Assembly: GCA_020796225.1 (NCBI GenBank)
Contig: CM036765.1
Location: 248,001 to 312,000 of the forward strand
Direction: 5' to 3'
DNA from: Arion vulgaris
Taxonomy: Eukaryota; Mollusca; Gastropoda; Stylommatophora; Arionidae
DNA length: 64,000 bases
In this document: piece after piece, positions 20,719-31,100 of the stretch
Position numbering within the stretch: the stretch's first letter is position 1
Layout of the letters: each line of letters begins with the position of its first letter
Program-made: the position numbers and the translations under genes
The notes under the pieces: model-generated
Told to the model about the DNA's origin: nothing
Databases searched by the model: none
The model's input: only the letters and a program-made list of their open reading frames with translations

Positions 20719-21747
20719 TTAGCCTGTTACGCCCTTGGCGTTTAGGGCAGCAACAAACGTACACCATTCTTCCCTGTTCATGACCTTCCTCTGTATTGTG
20801 TTCCAGCTATGATTCATTTCCTTCAGTTCTTGCTCTATCGTTCTCCTCCAGGTCGTCTTGGGTCTTCCACGCTTTCGCCTACCCTCTGGAGTCCATCTCA
20901 GTGCAGTTTTCGTGTCGGAGCCAGTCTCCATGCGCATCACATGTCCAATCCATCTCCAGCGTCGCCTTCGGATGATAGTGCCCATATTCTCTTGTTGGCA
21001 TCGTGCAAGCAATTCTTGGTTCGAGATATTAGTCGGCCAGTACACGCGTAAGATTTTTCGCAGACAAGTTGTATGAAAGGCGGAGAGTCTGGACATATCC
21101 TGTTCTGTCATTCTCCAGCATTCCAATCCGTACAGCAATGTTGACAGCACACAGCTGTTATAGATACTAGTCTTGGTTCTGATGCTGTATTGGGCAGATT
21201 TCCAGGCGGTCTGAAGGGTCATGAATGCACTTCGTGCCTTACTCAGTCTGTTTTTAATGTCAGATCCAGCGCCTCCTTCATTGCTAATAACACTTCCAAG
21301 GTATGTGAAAGCGGTTGTATCTCGGAGGGTTTTACCTTCTAGTTTGACTGGTGCTGGGGTTGCTATGTTCAGAGTCATTTCTTCAGTTTTCTTCTGATTT
21401 ATTTTCAGCCCAACCATCTCACTATATTGGTTAAGGCGGCAGGTCTTTTCCTGGATATCTCTATGTGTATGACATAGGAGTGCGATGTCATCTGCAAAAT
21501 CTAGGTCTTCCAGAGTGGATGTGATCGTCCATCTTATACCTCTTGCCTTATCTTCCGTTGTTTTACGCATCACCCAATCTATGACAGTGTTGAATAATAG
21601 GGCTGACATAACACATCCTTGTCGCACGCCTGTTTTGACTTCAAACTTCAGTTCTGAGGTTTCAACATGCATGCAAACTTGCTGTAGCAGCTTTTTATAA
21701 TATTTATAAAACACAGTGGGATTCCATACCATCTTAGGATACGCCAT
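20719..21747 (-). pseudogene. LINE-B RT palm, thumb and C-terminus
   Basis: A long frame of about 340 residues, with the first 20 or so out of phase. It holds KTGVRQGCVMSALLFNTVID (RT block 4), LEDLDFADDIALLCHTHRDI (block 5, FADD instead of YADD), GLKINQKKTEEM, FTYLGSVISNEGG, and the C-terminal RWIGHVMRME, then GRRKRGRPKTTWRRTIEQEL and WCTFVAALNAKG at the end. The catalytic Asp pair is intact. The ending matches family expectation, so the 3' coding end is complete. Confidence 0.88.
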
Positions 21748-22432
21748 AGACTTTCGCGGTGTATGCTATCAAAAGCTTTTCAAAATCTACAAAGTTGATA
21801 TAGAGTTTGCTTTGCCATTCTGTGCATTGCTCTATGATATTTCTAAGAGCAAATATTTGGCCTATACAGCTCCATCCTCTGCGAAATCCTGCTTGTTCCT
21901 TTCTCAGTTTCTTATCCACAGCATCAGTAATGCGTTGTACGATGATTTTGCTTAAGATTTTACTTAGGACAGAAAGCAGTGTTATTCCACGCCAATTATT
22001 ACAATCGGCAAGGGAGCCCTTTTTGGGTATCTTGATGATGACTCCTCTGTTCCATGCATCAGGTATTATTTGGGCATTCCATATAGTAGTAAACAAAGGT
22101 TGCAATATATTAGCTGCAAGTTCTGGGTCTATTTTGAATAGTTCTGCGTTTAAGTTATCATTCCCTGGTGCCTTGTTATTCTTAAGAGATTTAATTGCTG
22201 TAATGATCTCATCCCGGCTGGGTGTTTCAATGTCAATTTCTAATTCCTCTGTTGGTTCTGGTATGTCTGCTACTACCGTTGGCGGTGGTCTGTTTAGCAA
22301 TTCTTTAAAATGCTCTGTCCATCGTATTTCTTGTTCCTTTTCCGTTGTCAATAGTATTCCATTATTATCCTTTATGAGAGTATTTGATCTACTGTAATGT
22401 TTCCCGCTTATTAGCTTTGTAATTTTGTACAC
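21734..22432 (-). pseudogene. LINE-B RT fingers region
   Basis: Contains RWTEHFKELLNRPPP, LKNNKAPGNDNLNAELFK, IPKKGSLADCNNWRGITLLS, LRKEQAGFRRGWSCIGQIFA and YINFVDFEK. The frame then runs out of phase where one base is missing at the FDFEKAFDS-type block (near 21772), so the protein is interrupted just before the catalytic palm. Confidence 0.88.
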
Positions 22433-22587
22433 TGTTCCCTGATCACACTTTTTGCTGCTTCTTCTGCCTGTACTGCCAGGTCTTCAACATACATTCTTTT
22501 GTCAGCTCTCACAGCCCGTTTGATTTCTTTACTTGCGTTTTTGTACTGTTCTTGGTATCTTGCTTTCAGTCTTTCAGATTTTGTGCT

Positions 22588-22839
22588 TTAACAATTTCTT
22601 TTTAATATTCTTCGGCTGTCTATTATTTTCCATGTTGGTGTTATCCATTCTTTTCTTTTCTTTGTGCGGTACCCTAGACATGCTTCACTGCTCTTGATAT
22701 ATATAGATGCTATGTTGTCCCATATTCTATCTATGTTGTCAGTTTCATCCGTATTTTCATTACTTTCTAGGTCTTGGAATCTGTTCTTTATCTGCATTAT
22801 AAACTTATCCCTTACTTCCGTGTATTTTAGTCTATCCAC
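22588..22839 (-). pseudogene. LINE-B linker between EN and RT
   Basis: Frame with DRLKYTEVRDKFIMQIKNRF and then IYIKSSEACLGYRTKKRKEW. This is the usual RTE-like connector (DRLxxxxVxxxFxxxLxNRF, then SEACLGxxxxKRKxW). Confidence 0.75.
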
Positions 22840-22866
22840 ATCGAACCTCTTTTGGAAGTTTTTCTG

Positions 22867-23367
22867 TTATCCTGTTTTTCTTAGTTTAAGTTTGACATAA
22901 GCTGTGACTAGGTGGTGGTCGCTATCAACATCTGCACCTCTCTTGACTACAACATCTAGCAGCAAGCGTCTCCAGGGTCCATTGATCATTATATGGTCTA
23001 TTTGGTTTTTATCTCTGCCATTAGTGGAATACCATGTTAATTTGTGGATATCTAAATGTTGAAATAGGGTTCCTCCTATAACGAGATTATTCATGCTGCA
23101 GAAGTTTACTAAACGTTCCCCATTTTCGTTCATCATACCACATCCATATTTTCCCATAGTTCTATAACTATGCGTGTTGTCTTGTCCGACCTTCGCATTG
23201 AGATCTCCCATAACAATGATAACATCATGGGATGGTGACTTGTCTAATTCTGCTTGTAGGTTTTCGTAGTACGAGTCTTTCTTTGTATCCTCGCTATCAT
23301 TAGTTGGCGCATAGCATTGTATGATTGTGATGTTTGTATGCTTCCCCTTTAGTCTGATCTTAATCAA
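22867..23367 (-). pseudogene. LINE-B endonuclease, C-terminal part
   Basis: About 166 residues of an APE-type endonuclease: TIIQCYAPTNDSEDTKKDSY, VIIVMGDLNAKVGQDN (catalytic Asp/Asn), NGERLVNFC, KLTWYSTNGRDKNQIDHIMI and VDSDHHLV with the catalytic Asp-His. The N-terminal catalytic Asn and the QET-type Glu are missing because the copy is truncated at about 23375. Confidence 0.88.
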
Positions 23368-23375
23368 GCTGCTGC

Positions 23376-24160
23376 TGATGTAACAGGGTTATGTAGGACA
23401 AGAGGAGGGAACAGGGGTCAACTGGCCAACCATACTTTGAATACTCCAGTTTATGGCAAAATGGTCAGCCGTACTCCAACATAGTGAAGTAGGTAACGGT
23501 CAATCCATCCGGGTTACTTTTTGCACACGGCCCACTTGTAGGGTAGCAGAAGACCAAGAGATCGCCATGAGTAGAGACTGACTGGAGAAGTTGAGTAGAA
23601 CGGATCGTAATAATGTTTTAGTAGCAGATTGATACTATTTTTTTTTAAAGAGAAACCAGAATGCCTTTAAGAGTGATTTAAATTGATCGGATCTGCTAAG
23701 AGCAACACTTAGAGTCAAATTCATTTTATTATGTGTACACTTTTATTTAGCTGTGACATTGAACATTAGAAATGAAAGAATTTTTCAGACTATTCACAAA
23801 ATAGATGAGACTGCAGTAAAGCTATTTGATATGGCAAAACACGTAATCACAAAGTACTGTAGTTTTACAAATAACAAAAATAATGACAAAATACAGCAAC
23901 ATTTCGACCAACAAGGCATTTATCAACAAACGAACAACAGGAGTGACAAATTTAAAAAAACAAATTGACGACCAAAAACAAACGTTTCTAATGAAAATCT
24001 GGAAATAAAAAAACTGGAATAAAAAGAATAACCAAATAAATGTAACACAAAAAACACATAAAAACTAGAAATAGAACGGAAGAGAAACAGTGAAAAATCT
24101 AGTAAATATATAACTTGAATACATGCAACATATACCCATATAGATTACAATACATAGGAA
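23376..24160. other. Spacer, no gene seen
   Basis: AT-rich from about 23600. A short plus frame at 23753-23968 is Lys/Asn/Gln-rich and looks compositional. There is no recognisable family. Confidence 0.4.
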
Positions 24161-24164
24161 GAGA

Positions 24165-24545
24165 AAGTACTAAGAAGCATAGGAATGTAATACGTTGAGC
24201 CCACCATGTCGCAAGGTACCATACAAAGAAATCAACCGATTCTCCAGAGCAAATCGACTGCGATCATCCGAGGAACACGATCGGATGGCTGTGACCTGGA
24301 CATCGTGAGCTCCTAAATAGCCAGTATCATTGAAATGGGTGCTACAGGGGTCACAGAGCATTGGCGTATGTCGCACAAGTGTTGGGGAAATCGGTCACTG
24401 AGCCTCCTGCCTGTCTCGCCGATATAAGCCTTGTTACACCACTTACAGATAATGACATAGATAAGATTACGGACTCGCATGTGAAACCATCGTCAATGAG
24501 AAGCGTGGCTAAAGGAGAACATACAGTATGCGTCTGTATCACATA
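24165..24545 (-). pseudogene. Penelope-like GIY-YIG endonuclease domain (broken)
   Basis: Two overlapping frames (24351-24542 and 24170-24376). The first contains the Cys-rich lead-in and then drifts out of phase, so the YIGETGRR signature at about 24404-24427 is in another frame. The second gives the domain end with ALENRLISLYGTL, including the Glu expected of GIY-YIG nucleases. Confidence 0.8.
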
Positions 24546-24989
24546 AGCACACGTGTTGCAACGCCGACGCCCACACTGAACAGTGCCAAAATGAGTCTGG
24601 ATATTGGACGTAAGGCGACTGGGACCAACATATCCTTAAGACTTCTGCCCCGTCTGTAAGCCACCAAAGGATAGTTGAGGAAGACAGAACGGGTCTCAGG
24701 ATCTGACTTAAGGATAGACAAATGACGGATTAAAACATTTTTCACCAGTTAACTATGGGGGTGGAAAGTTAAAATAAGTTTTACTCTGTCAGAGTTAGTG
24801 GTCCTATGCTGGCTGGTGAGGGCCTTCTGGCGAGTGATTTTCTGAACTCGATGCATAGCCCAGACAAGCACCCTCTCCGGGTATAGTCGCCTGCGAAAGA
24901 AATCGAGCATCTCGAGAGCTCTCTCAAGAAAATCATCGTCCTCGCTACAAAGGCGACGAAGGCGCAAGAGCTGCGAGAATGGCAAAGAG

Positions 24990-25259
24990 TCACGACAAAC
25001 CGAGGATGGGAAGAAGTATAAAGGAGAAACTATGTGCATCAGTAGGCTTGTAATATACTGATGTAGTGATAGTGGATAGGCGTATGAAGATAGTAATGTA
25101 AAGAAAGTTGACACAAGTAGTGGAGATGTGAGAAGTCAAACGAATAGAAGGGTTGAAAACATTAATAAAATTAATGAAGCGTGACAAATCGGCTTCAGAC
25201 ATATCAGTAATGCCAATACAGTCATCAATATATCTGTGATAGACAGACGGAAGGGGCAA
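24990..25259 (-). pseudogene. Penelope-like RT palm fragment
   Basis: An 89-residue frame with YIDD at its start, followed by the LSRFINFINVFNPSIRLT and STTSVYYKPTDAHSF type blocks seen in Penelope-group RTs. The YIDD aspartates are intact. The frame is lost at the SFLLYTSSHP-type region. Confidence 0.85.
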
Positions 25260-25329
25260 TCATATGTAGTCCATACTAGGTGTTCAAGATAACCCATGAA
25301 TAGACAAGCATTTTCAGACTAGAGCTGTT

Positions 25330-26560
25330 AATAATCTTCTCCATATGTCATCATCATCAAGTAGCTTGTTCCTTCAGGAACTTGGCTCCCATGACAGAAG
25401 TCCTGAAAAACTCTCTGTTCTGTACAAGTTGAGCGGCGTCAGCAGCAGTCAATCTCAGATTGTCAATTACATCCTGCACCCATCGTCTACTAGGTCTTCC
25501 TCTCATTCGTTTTCCAGGCACCATTCCCTCCAAACCTATCTTCTCTAAGCACTCATGTCGTTTTATGTGTTCGAAATATGTAATTGTCCATGATGTTATG
25601 CTCTTTAATATTCAATTCACTTTAATATCAAGCTGCTGAAGAACATAAATATTTGTTCTTTTCTCAGTCCATTATATTCTAAGTTCTCTTTTGTAGCAGT
25701 TGCATTCAAAGGTATTAATGATCTTCTCTGCCGCTTTGTCAATGGTCCATGTCTCACAACCATAAGTTGTCAAAGGAAAAACGCTTGATTTTTGTTCTTA
25801 GGTTAGTTAGTTCTTTTATATCATTCCCGTCATTTGTCAGCAATGCCCAAAGGTATTTAAAGTTGTGGACTCTTTCGATTTTGTGGCCGTTGACACATAT
25901 ATTAGCAATCAATTCTGTTGTATCAGTTGTAAATATCTTCGAGATAACGGTTTTGATCTAGGCTGTTTTTTTTAATGGACCTTATCAGGTTCTCTATGCC
26001 ATTTTGTGACGTAGATAATAGCACTGTATCGTCAGCATATCTAAATTCTGGTAACCCGTGACCTCTGATCACCAGCGCGTCATGACGCATCTCTGCAGAT
26101 TCTCTGACATTCCTCATGATGTTTTCAGTATATATGTTGAATAGGCACGGTTACAAAATGCAGCCCAGTTTGACTCCTTGGCCTATGCCAAACCACTCTG
26201 ATGTTCTCTCTTCTATTCTCACAGCAGCTTGTTGGTCTTTATATAGCATTTTTACAATATGCACTATATGAGGTGAGAACCCCATCTGTGACATAATGTT
26301 CCATAACTTGTGGTGTTTTACACAATCAAAGGACTTTGAATAGCCAACAAGGCAAGCAAATAGGACTACTTTATACTCTCTACATTTTTCAATAATGATT
26401 CTCATATTTAATATATGCTCCCTAGTTTATCTGTTTCTTCTGAAACCAGCCTGCACAATGTTGATCTTCTCTTACAATTTATTGTGGATTCTTCCCATGA
26501 TGATGTTAATCACTTTGACTGTTAATTTCTTTAGAAATATTGAATCTGACTTAAAACAAG
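25330..26560 (-). mobile_element. LINE-E reverse transcriptase remnant
   Basis: Read downwards from 26560: QAGFRRNR and EHILNMRIIIEKCREYK (about 26370-26450), then DYSKSFDCVKHHKLWNIM-like residues (26290-26340), RTSEWFGIGQGVKLGCIL (26151-26205), then FRYADDTVLLSTSQNGIENL (26000-26045), and at the 3' end VPGKRMRGRPSRRWVQDVID and a VMGAKFLKE ending (25340-25530). This is a CR1/Jockey-like RT from palm to C-terminus. Frames break at about 26150, 25950 and 25560. No endonuclease is present. Confidence 0.82.
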
Positions 26561-26565
26561 ATTAG

Positions 26566-26916
26566 TCCTTCCTTCCTTTGCGTTCCCCGGCCTAAACTGT
26601 TGAACCAACTTTTATCATGAATTTTACCGTGGTTTTTAGGGACTCTGTTCCTCCGTACAGCTTTTCGCGGAGCCCTGTGTTTAGAGACCATGTTTTTTTC
26701 TTATATCTGCTAACCGTTGACAGTCTTGCAGAACGTGCTCTGTCGTCATGTCCGCCTTTTCGCAGGGGCACAGGCTAGTTGTGCCAATCTTAAATTTGTC
26801 GAACATGTGGGCTCGGAGTTTGTTGTGACCTGTGCGGAGGCGAAGTATGGTAACTTGTTCACTACGAGAGAGACCGTAGTATCCGTCACTGTTGGAGTGC
26901 TGAGGGTGTCTTTTAT
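26566..26916 (-). mobile_element. LINE-A copy 3: 3'-end fragment, about 350 bp
   Basis: The minus-strand frame reads NSDGYYGLSRSEQVTILRLR then KFKIGTTSLCPCEKADMTTE and HVLQDC. It is the same C-terminal tail as LINE-A copies 1 and 2. The 3' side matches copy 2 to the CGCAAAGGAAGG tail. Its 5' truncation point abuts the GATA microsatellite at 26922. Confidence 0.88.
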
Positions 26917-26921
26917 CCATT

Positions 26922-26945
26922 AGATAGATAGATAATAGATAAAAT

Positions 26946-26976
<31 letters not shown>

Positions 26977-27125
26977 ATAGATAATAATAGATAGATAAAA
27001 TAGATAGATAGATAGATGATAGATAGATAGAAAAAGATAGATAGATAGATAGTAGATAGATAGATGAAGATAGATGATAGATAGATAAAATGATAGGTAT
27101 GTGGGTAGGTGGGTGGATGAATGGA
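26922..27125 (+). repeat. (GATA)n microsatellite
   Basis: About 200 bp of GATA units with scattered AATA, AAAA and GATG interruptions, grading into GGTA and GGTG. The minus-strand frames through it (IYLSI repeats) are not genes. Confidence 0.97.
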
Positions 27126-27954
27126 TAGATGGATAGATCACGAGTAAATGGTTCCATTTCCCCACGAGAAGCGAGCTACAAAGAATGACGAACGTCCGAA
27201 AAACTAACATTAACCAGTCACACCTTAGAGATGGCTTCTGCTCAGAAAAACACATGAATTCCCCTACTGAGCATTTCCTGCCTTTAACCTTCATGTCTCC
27301 CTTCGGACAGCCCAAAATCCTGACAATTGAGGAAGAATTTCTGGAATCGCGGACAAGTCTGCAGAGATGGAAGTGCAAACGTGTACTGTAGTGCGGCTAG
27401 GTTATCACGCTCTGGGACCTTTGTAGGATATTCTACATAACATGACCTCTGTATACATGAACTCTGAACTCTGTCTACATGAACTCTGAACTTTGTCTAG
27501 TCTGTATATGTTATCATTTAGATTGTATATATGTTTGAACAGGAATGTTACCATTGAACAAATACAGCGAATTAATGATATATTCTATGTGGTTTATTAT
27601 GGGGAAAAGGGGGGAGAGGGCGGTGGGGAGTGAAGTGATGGTGTCATAAAACTCAGTAGTTCACTCTTTGAACTCAACAATCTACTGTACTCAGGTTCAA
27701 ATATATTTTTGTCGATTCCATAGACACCGAGCTGATTCTAAAAAATTTCCCTACTGGAACAATGAGGAGTGTTCTGACTGAAAGATTAGAGCACGGGGTT
27801 TCCAGGTCAAGAACGTTTTTAGTCGGGCATAAAGAAAAATATCGACCTGAACGGTTTCGTGGTGACTTCGACTAACCACGTGACCTTTAAATGCATCAAG
27901 CTCATGCACCCCCCCCCACACCCTCTCCTTGTTCTACTATTCTTTTGTTTTGAC
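27126..27954. other. Unassigned spacer
   Basis: A frame at 27185-27391 (68 aa) and its antisense stay open but I recognise nothing. A short duplication, ACATGAACTCTGAACT, occurs near 27455-27495. An all-C run (CCCCCCCC) lies near 27910. Confidence 0.35.
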
Positions 27955-28350
27955 CTGGCGGATGATAGAATTGGCTGTCCACTCTTGCCATTAGTGTAGA
28001 AATCGGGCTTTAATGTGCGTTCTAGGGTCAGATGAGTCGCCCTTTGTGGTTATATCGGTTTTATGTAGTTGCTCTTGATATTGTCTATCCATTTTTGTCT
28101 TGATCTTCTCTTGCTCAGTATCTGATCTCTTTTATTGTATGCTGTTATTGTTTTCTTTTTTGTATGCTGTATTGTTGGTTGGTTGTTTTTCCTTCTCATG
28201 AAATGTCCAAAGCACTGCATTTACTGTCATTTAATGTATTTGATGCATGCAATTATACCCACTCTTCTTCTGATGTACTCATTTCTAATCTATTTTTCCC
28301 TATGACCCCACTCCCTTTCCCTCAACAATTTCATTTCACCCGTCAATCCA
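27955..28350 (-). mobile_element. LINE-C 3' fragment
   Basis: On the minus strand this aligns with the nested LINE-C piece at 15840-16240: TGAAATGAAAT, AATGCAGTG, GACATTT, AACCAACCA, ATGGATAGACAATATCAAGA, ACTCATCT, CCCTAGAACGCA and AAGAGTGGACAGCCAA occur in the same order. It is a 3' end with 5' truncation. Confidence 0.8.
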
Positions 28351-28369
28351 CTGTTTAATCTAATACTCT

Positions 28370-28575
28370 GCCGTCTGCCCAGCGTGTTCGTAGCGCGTTG
28401 GAAAACGGATGACAACCCTCTGTTAGTGCCGGGGTTTAATTCCGCGGCTGGCAGTAAAGCCACAGGTTCTCCAGACTTACGGTGTTCGTGGTAGCGAACC
28501 GATGGGTTACGATGTCTATGGAACCGAGCCAAGAGCTGAAAGCTCAAATGCTCAAAAGAAAAAAATCCCAAAACT
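28370..28575 (+). mobile_element. Possible tRNA-derived SINE
   Basis: A box-A-like CTGCCCAGCGTGTTCGTAG (28376-28394) and a box-B-like GGGTTTAATTCCG (28432-28444) sit about 50 bp apart, as in a tRNA promoter. The unit ends in an A-rich AAAAGAAAAAAA stretch (28554-28566). No clear target-site duplication was found. Confidence 0.5.
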
Positions 28576-28734
28576 CTAAAATTTGTGGGGATATCTAGTG
28601 GTAGATTTGTTATCTGAAATCTGCTCTAGGCAGGATTAGACTAAACGTTATTTCACAAGTGTTCTCTGTAGTCATATCTGCCACGCTTGATTAAACAACA
28701 CAGTTATTGTCATTGCTTATATTTAAAAGTTATC

Positions 28735-28905
28735 TGGCTTTGATTTAGTTATCTGTATTCTGATATTAATAGTTATTCGTCATTGCCCGTATTTATTATC
28801 TGTGATTGCTGATATTAATAGTTATCTGTCATTGCTGATATTAATACCCATCCCGTCATTGCTGATAATAAATAGTTATCTGTCATTGCTGATATTAATG
28901 AAATA
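28735..28905 (+). repeat. About 26-bp tandem repeat, degenerate
   Basis: Five or six units with the core TTATCTGTCATTGCTGATAT and variable spacing. The first units are the most diverged. Confidence 0.8.
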
Positions 28906-29207
28906 TTTAAGTAGTTCCCAAAACAAAGAAGATTTTACAGAATCTAAGTCAATAGTCAATCAGAGAAGTCTAACTTTTAACTACTTTTTCTACTCTATGC
29001 TACTTTAACTATAGTTCAATCAAAAAGTCAATTTTTAGAACAACTTTCTCTTCATTGGCAAAAACATTAATTATTTTTTCAAGTCTAAATTTAAAAAACT
29101 TTCTCTTCATCCATGAAACATTTAATATTATAAGCCGGTCCTCCTTTCTCTCTCTCCACAAACACTTTCTCTGTGTGTAGACGAATAATGAATGTCCATC
29201 TCTCTCT

Positions 29208-29228
29208 ACACACACACACACACACACA
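29208..29228 (+). repeat. (CA)n tract
   Basis: About 20 bp of CA repeat just before the 17-bp array. Confidence 0.9.
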
Positions 29229-29261
29229 AACATCTTTGACGTGTAAATACAGCGACAAATG

Positions 29262-29710
29262 TCCATCCCACACAGACAACATGTTTCACACAGACAACAG
29301 TTCACACAGAAAACATGTTCACACAGAAACATGTTCACACAGACAACATGTTCACACATACAAATGTACACAGAAACATGTTCACACATACAACATGTGC
29401 ACACAGACAACTGTTCACACAAACAACATGTTCACACAGACAACATGTTTACACAGACAACATGTTCACACGACAACATGCACACAGACAACATTTTCCC
29501 ACACAGACAACATGTTCCCCAGAAACATGTTCCACAGACAACATGTTCAACAGACAAATGTTCACACATACAAATGTGCACACAGACAACATGTTCACAC
29601 TACAACATGTGCACACGAAAACATTCACACAAACAAATGTTCACACAAATGTTTAAGACAATTATTTCAACAGAAACATTCATGGTACAACATGTTCCAC
29701 AGACAACATT
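29262..29710 (+). repeat. 17-bp tandem repeat, about 26 copies
   Basis: Unit TTCACACAGACAACATG, with variants such as ATACAA for AGACAA and losses of CA. All three plus frames stay open because the unit has no stop codon; they are not genes. Confidence 0.93.
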
Positions 29711-30050
29711 GTATCATCAATATTAACTATATTCTCTCAACTACTTACTATTTCTCAATTCTAATTTATAATTTTTTTAAAACATTTTCTTTTTCACTTC
29801 TAGTGTTTTAATTCCTGTAATACTACAAGCTACATCCACCGCCCCAGCAATCCAGTTCCTAAAGCTGCCGCCTCACAGACAAAATACATCATAAAATTAA
29901 TTTAAACGTTAATTAATTTTTTTATGTGTTTATTTGTAGAATACGTAAGTGCATTATAAAAACAAGATTTCAGTTTTCACATTCAAGTTGTCAACAATTT
30001 TATTTTGTTGTGAAGTTCAACATTTGATAGTTATAATGTTGCTCATGGCA
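29711..30050. other. AT-rich spacer
   Basis: No coding signal or array was seen. Confidence 0.4.
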
Positions 30051-30054
30051 ATAA

Positions 30055-30150
30055 ATATCGAACTGGCGTGTTGGGTCGCTGGACGCTGCTGGTTTGCTAG
30101 AGAGATCGGATCACCTATGGACATGTCCGAGTGCTATGATGATAGTTCTC
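30055..30150 (+). mobile_element. LINE-D tail fragment
   Basis: About 95 bp, including CGCTGGACGCTGCTGG, GAGATCGGATCACCTATGGA and CATGTCCGAGTGC. It matches the minus-strand tail of the intronic LINE-D element (about 14690-14785). Confidence 0.65.
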
Positions 30151-30189
30151 ATATAACGATACGATATCTATAAAAGGATTTGTGCTAAA

Positions 30190-30475
30190 AACCGTGATCT
30201 GAATGTGCGTTTACCATATGATAACGTTTATAACCGTGATCTGAATGTGTGTTCACCATTGTAACGTTTATAACCGTGATCTGAATTGTTTCACTATTGG
30301 TAACGTCTATAACCATGATCTGAATTGTGTTCACTATGTGTAACTCTATAACCGTGATCTGAATGTGTTTCACTAGTGGTAAGTTTATAACCGTGATCTG
30401 AATGTGTTTACTATGTGTAACGTCTATAACCGTGATCTGAATGTGTGTTCACTATGTGGTAACGTTTATAGTTTC
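30190..30475 (+). repeat. 40-42-bp tandem repeat, 7 copies
   Basis: Each unit starts ACCGTGATCTGAAT and ends GTAACGTTTATA, with a variable GTGTGTTCACTATGT middle. Starts include 30191, 30233 and 30273. Confidence 0.93.
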
Positions 30476-31100
30476 CCATAAAACTTTTAATCATCTTTTC
30501 TCAGCTTTTACTATCTCCTAACCTCTAATATTGTCCAATCTTAATCTCAATACTAACTTACTAAAATACCCACACAAAACACACGCATCTACCAGCTATA
30601 TTCTCCTTTCCAATCTTCTTTAATACCTTTTGTCCAAAACTAGTTAGTGTGAGGGCAACCTAAACTAGTTAGCTGTGAGTCGACCTAAACTAGTTGCTGT
30701 GAGTTCGACCTCTTGAAAGTCGGTACATCTTATCGCACACTATCAGATTGGACAACATTTGGTTTAAACCCAAAATTTGTCAGTTTTCTGTCGTTTTGAT
30801 AGCTAGTATATTTCTAATCGTATTGAAGAGAATTCTGTAAAATGGAAGACTGTTGGTCTGTACTGGTTAGTATAGATAAGTTTTGAATGCCTACATTTGT
30901 ACACTGGAACCTATAACTTTTGAGTCTACATACACTTCAATATGTTTAAATATTACTAAGTATTAATAGTATTACTAGTAATAAGTATTCAGTATTTGAG
31001 TTGATAAAGAACATCATATTCATTGAAGTATGTGAAATGTAATGATGTATTCATTGGAAAAAAAAGTGAATGTAATGATGTATTCATGAAAGAAAGGGAA
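30476..31100. other. Spacer with a small 27-bp repeat
   Basis: Three copies of CCTAAACTAGTT plus GCTGTGAGT lie at about 30640-30715. A duplicated GTAATGATGTATTCAT lies at 31040-31087. No gene was seen. Confidence 0.55.

Larger units (their letters stand above)
20715..23375 (-). mobile_element. LINE-B (RTE-like) retrotransposon, nearly complete, 5' truncated
   Basis: Read from 23375 to 20715: C-terminal endonuclease (22867-23367), linker (22588-22839), RT (21734-22432 then 20719-21747). This EN-RT layout without RNase H, with a (TA)n 3' tail, fits the RTE clade. The endonuclease lacks its first part, with its Asn and Glu catalytic blocks, because the copy stops at about 23375. Frames are broken between modules and twice within the RT (near 21770 and near 21690), so it cannot be active. 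A sister 3' end is at 4633-4890 and a diverged copy may be at 31400-34030. Confidence 0.9.
24165..25315 (-). mobile_element. Penelope-like element (RT plus GIY-YIG), 5' truncated
   Basis: Read downwards from 25315: RT palm with HRYIDDCIGITDMSEADLSR (catalytic Asp pair near 25219-25232), then VNFLYITIFIRLSTITTSVY and YYKPTDAHSF, blocks typical of Penelope RTs. Next comes a linker with DPETRSVFLNYPLVAYRRGR, then a Cys-containing segment (CNTCAYVIQ on 24530-24560). The GIY-YIG endonuclease follows, with AYIGETGRRLSDRFP around 24385-24430, and the closing ENRLISLYGTLRHGGLN. Frames shift several times (near 24390-24430, 24600, 24750 and 24990), so it is inactive. The N-terminal RT half is missing. 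Confidence 0.88.

Noticed and set aside
26681..27378. Minus-strand frames with SIYLSIYL repeats that look like a membrane protein
   Set aside because: They are a translation of the GATA microsatellite fused to a LINE tail.
27185..27391. 68-codon plus frame, possible exon
   Set aside because: The antisense is also open, there are no convincing splice sites or homology, and it lies among retroelement debris.
29009..29422. Minus-strand frame with many Cys residues (CVCVCV)
   Set aside because: It is a translation of the (CA)n tract and the 17-bp repeat.
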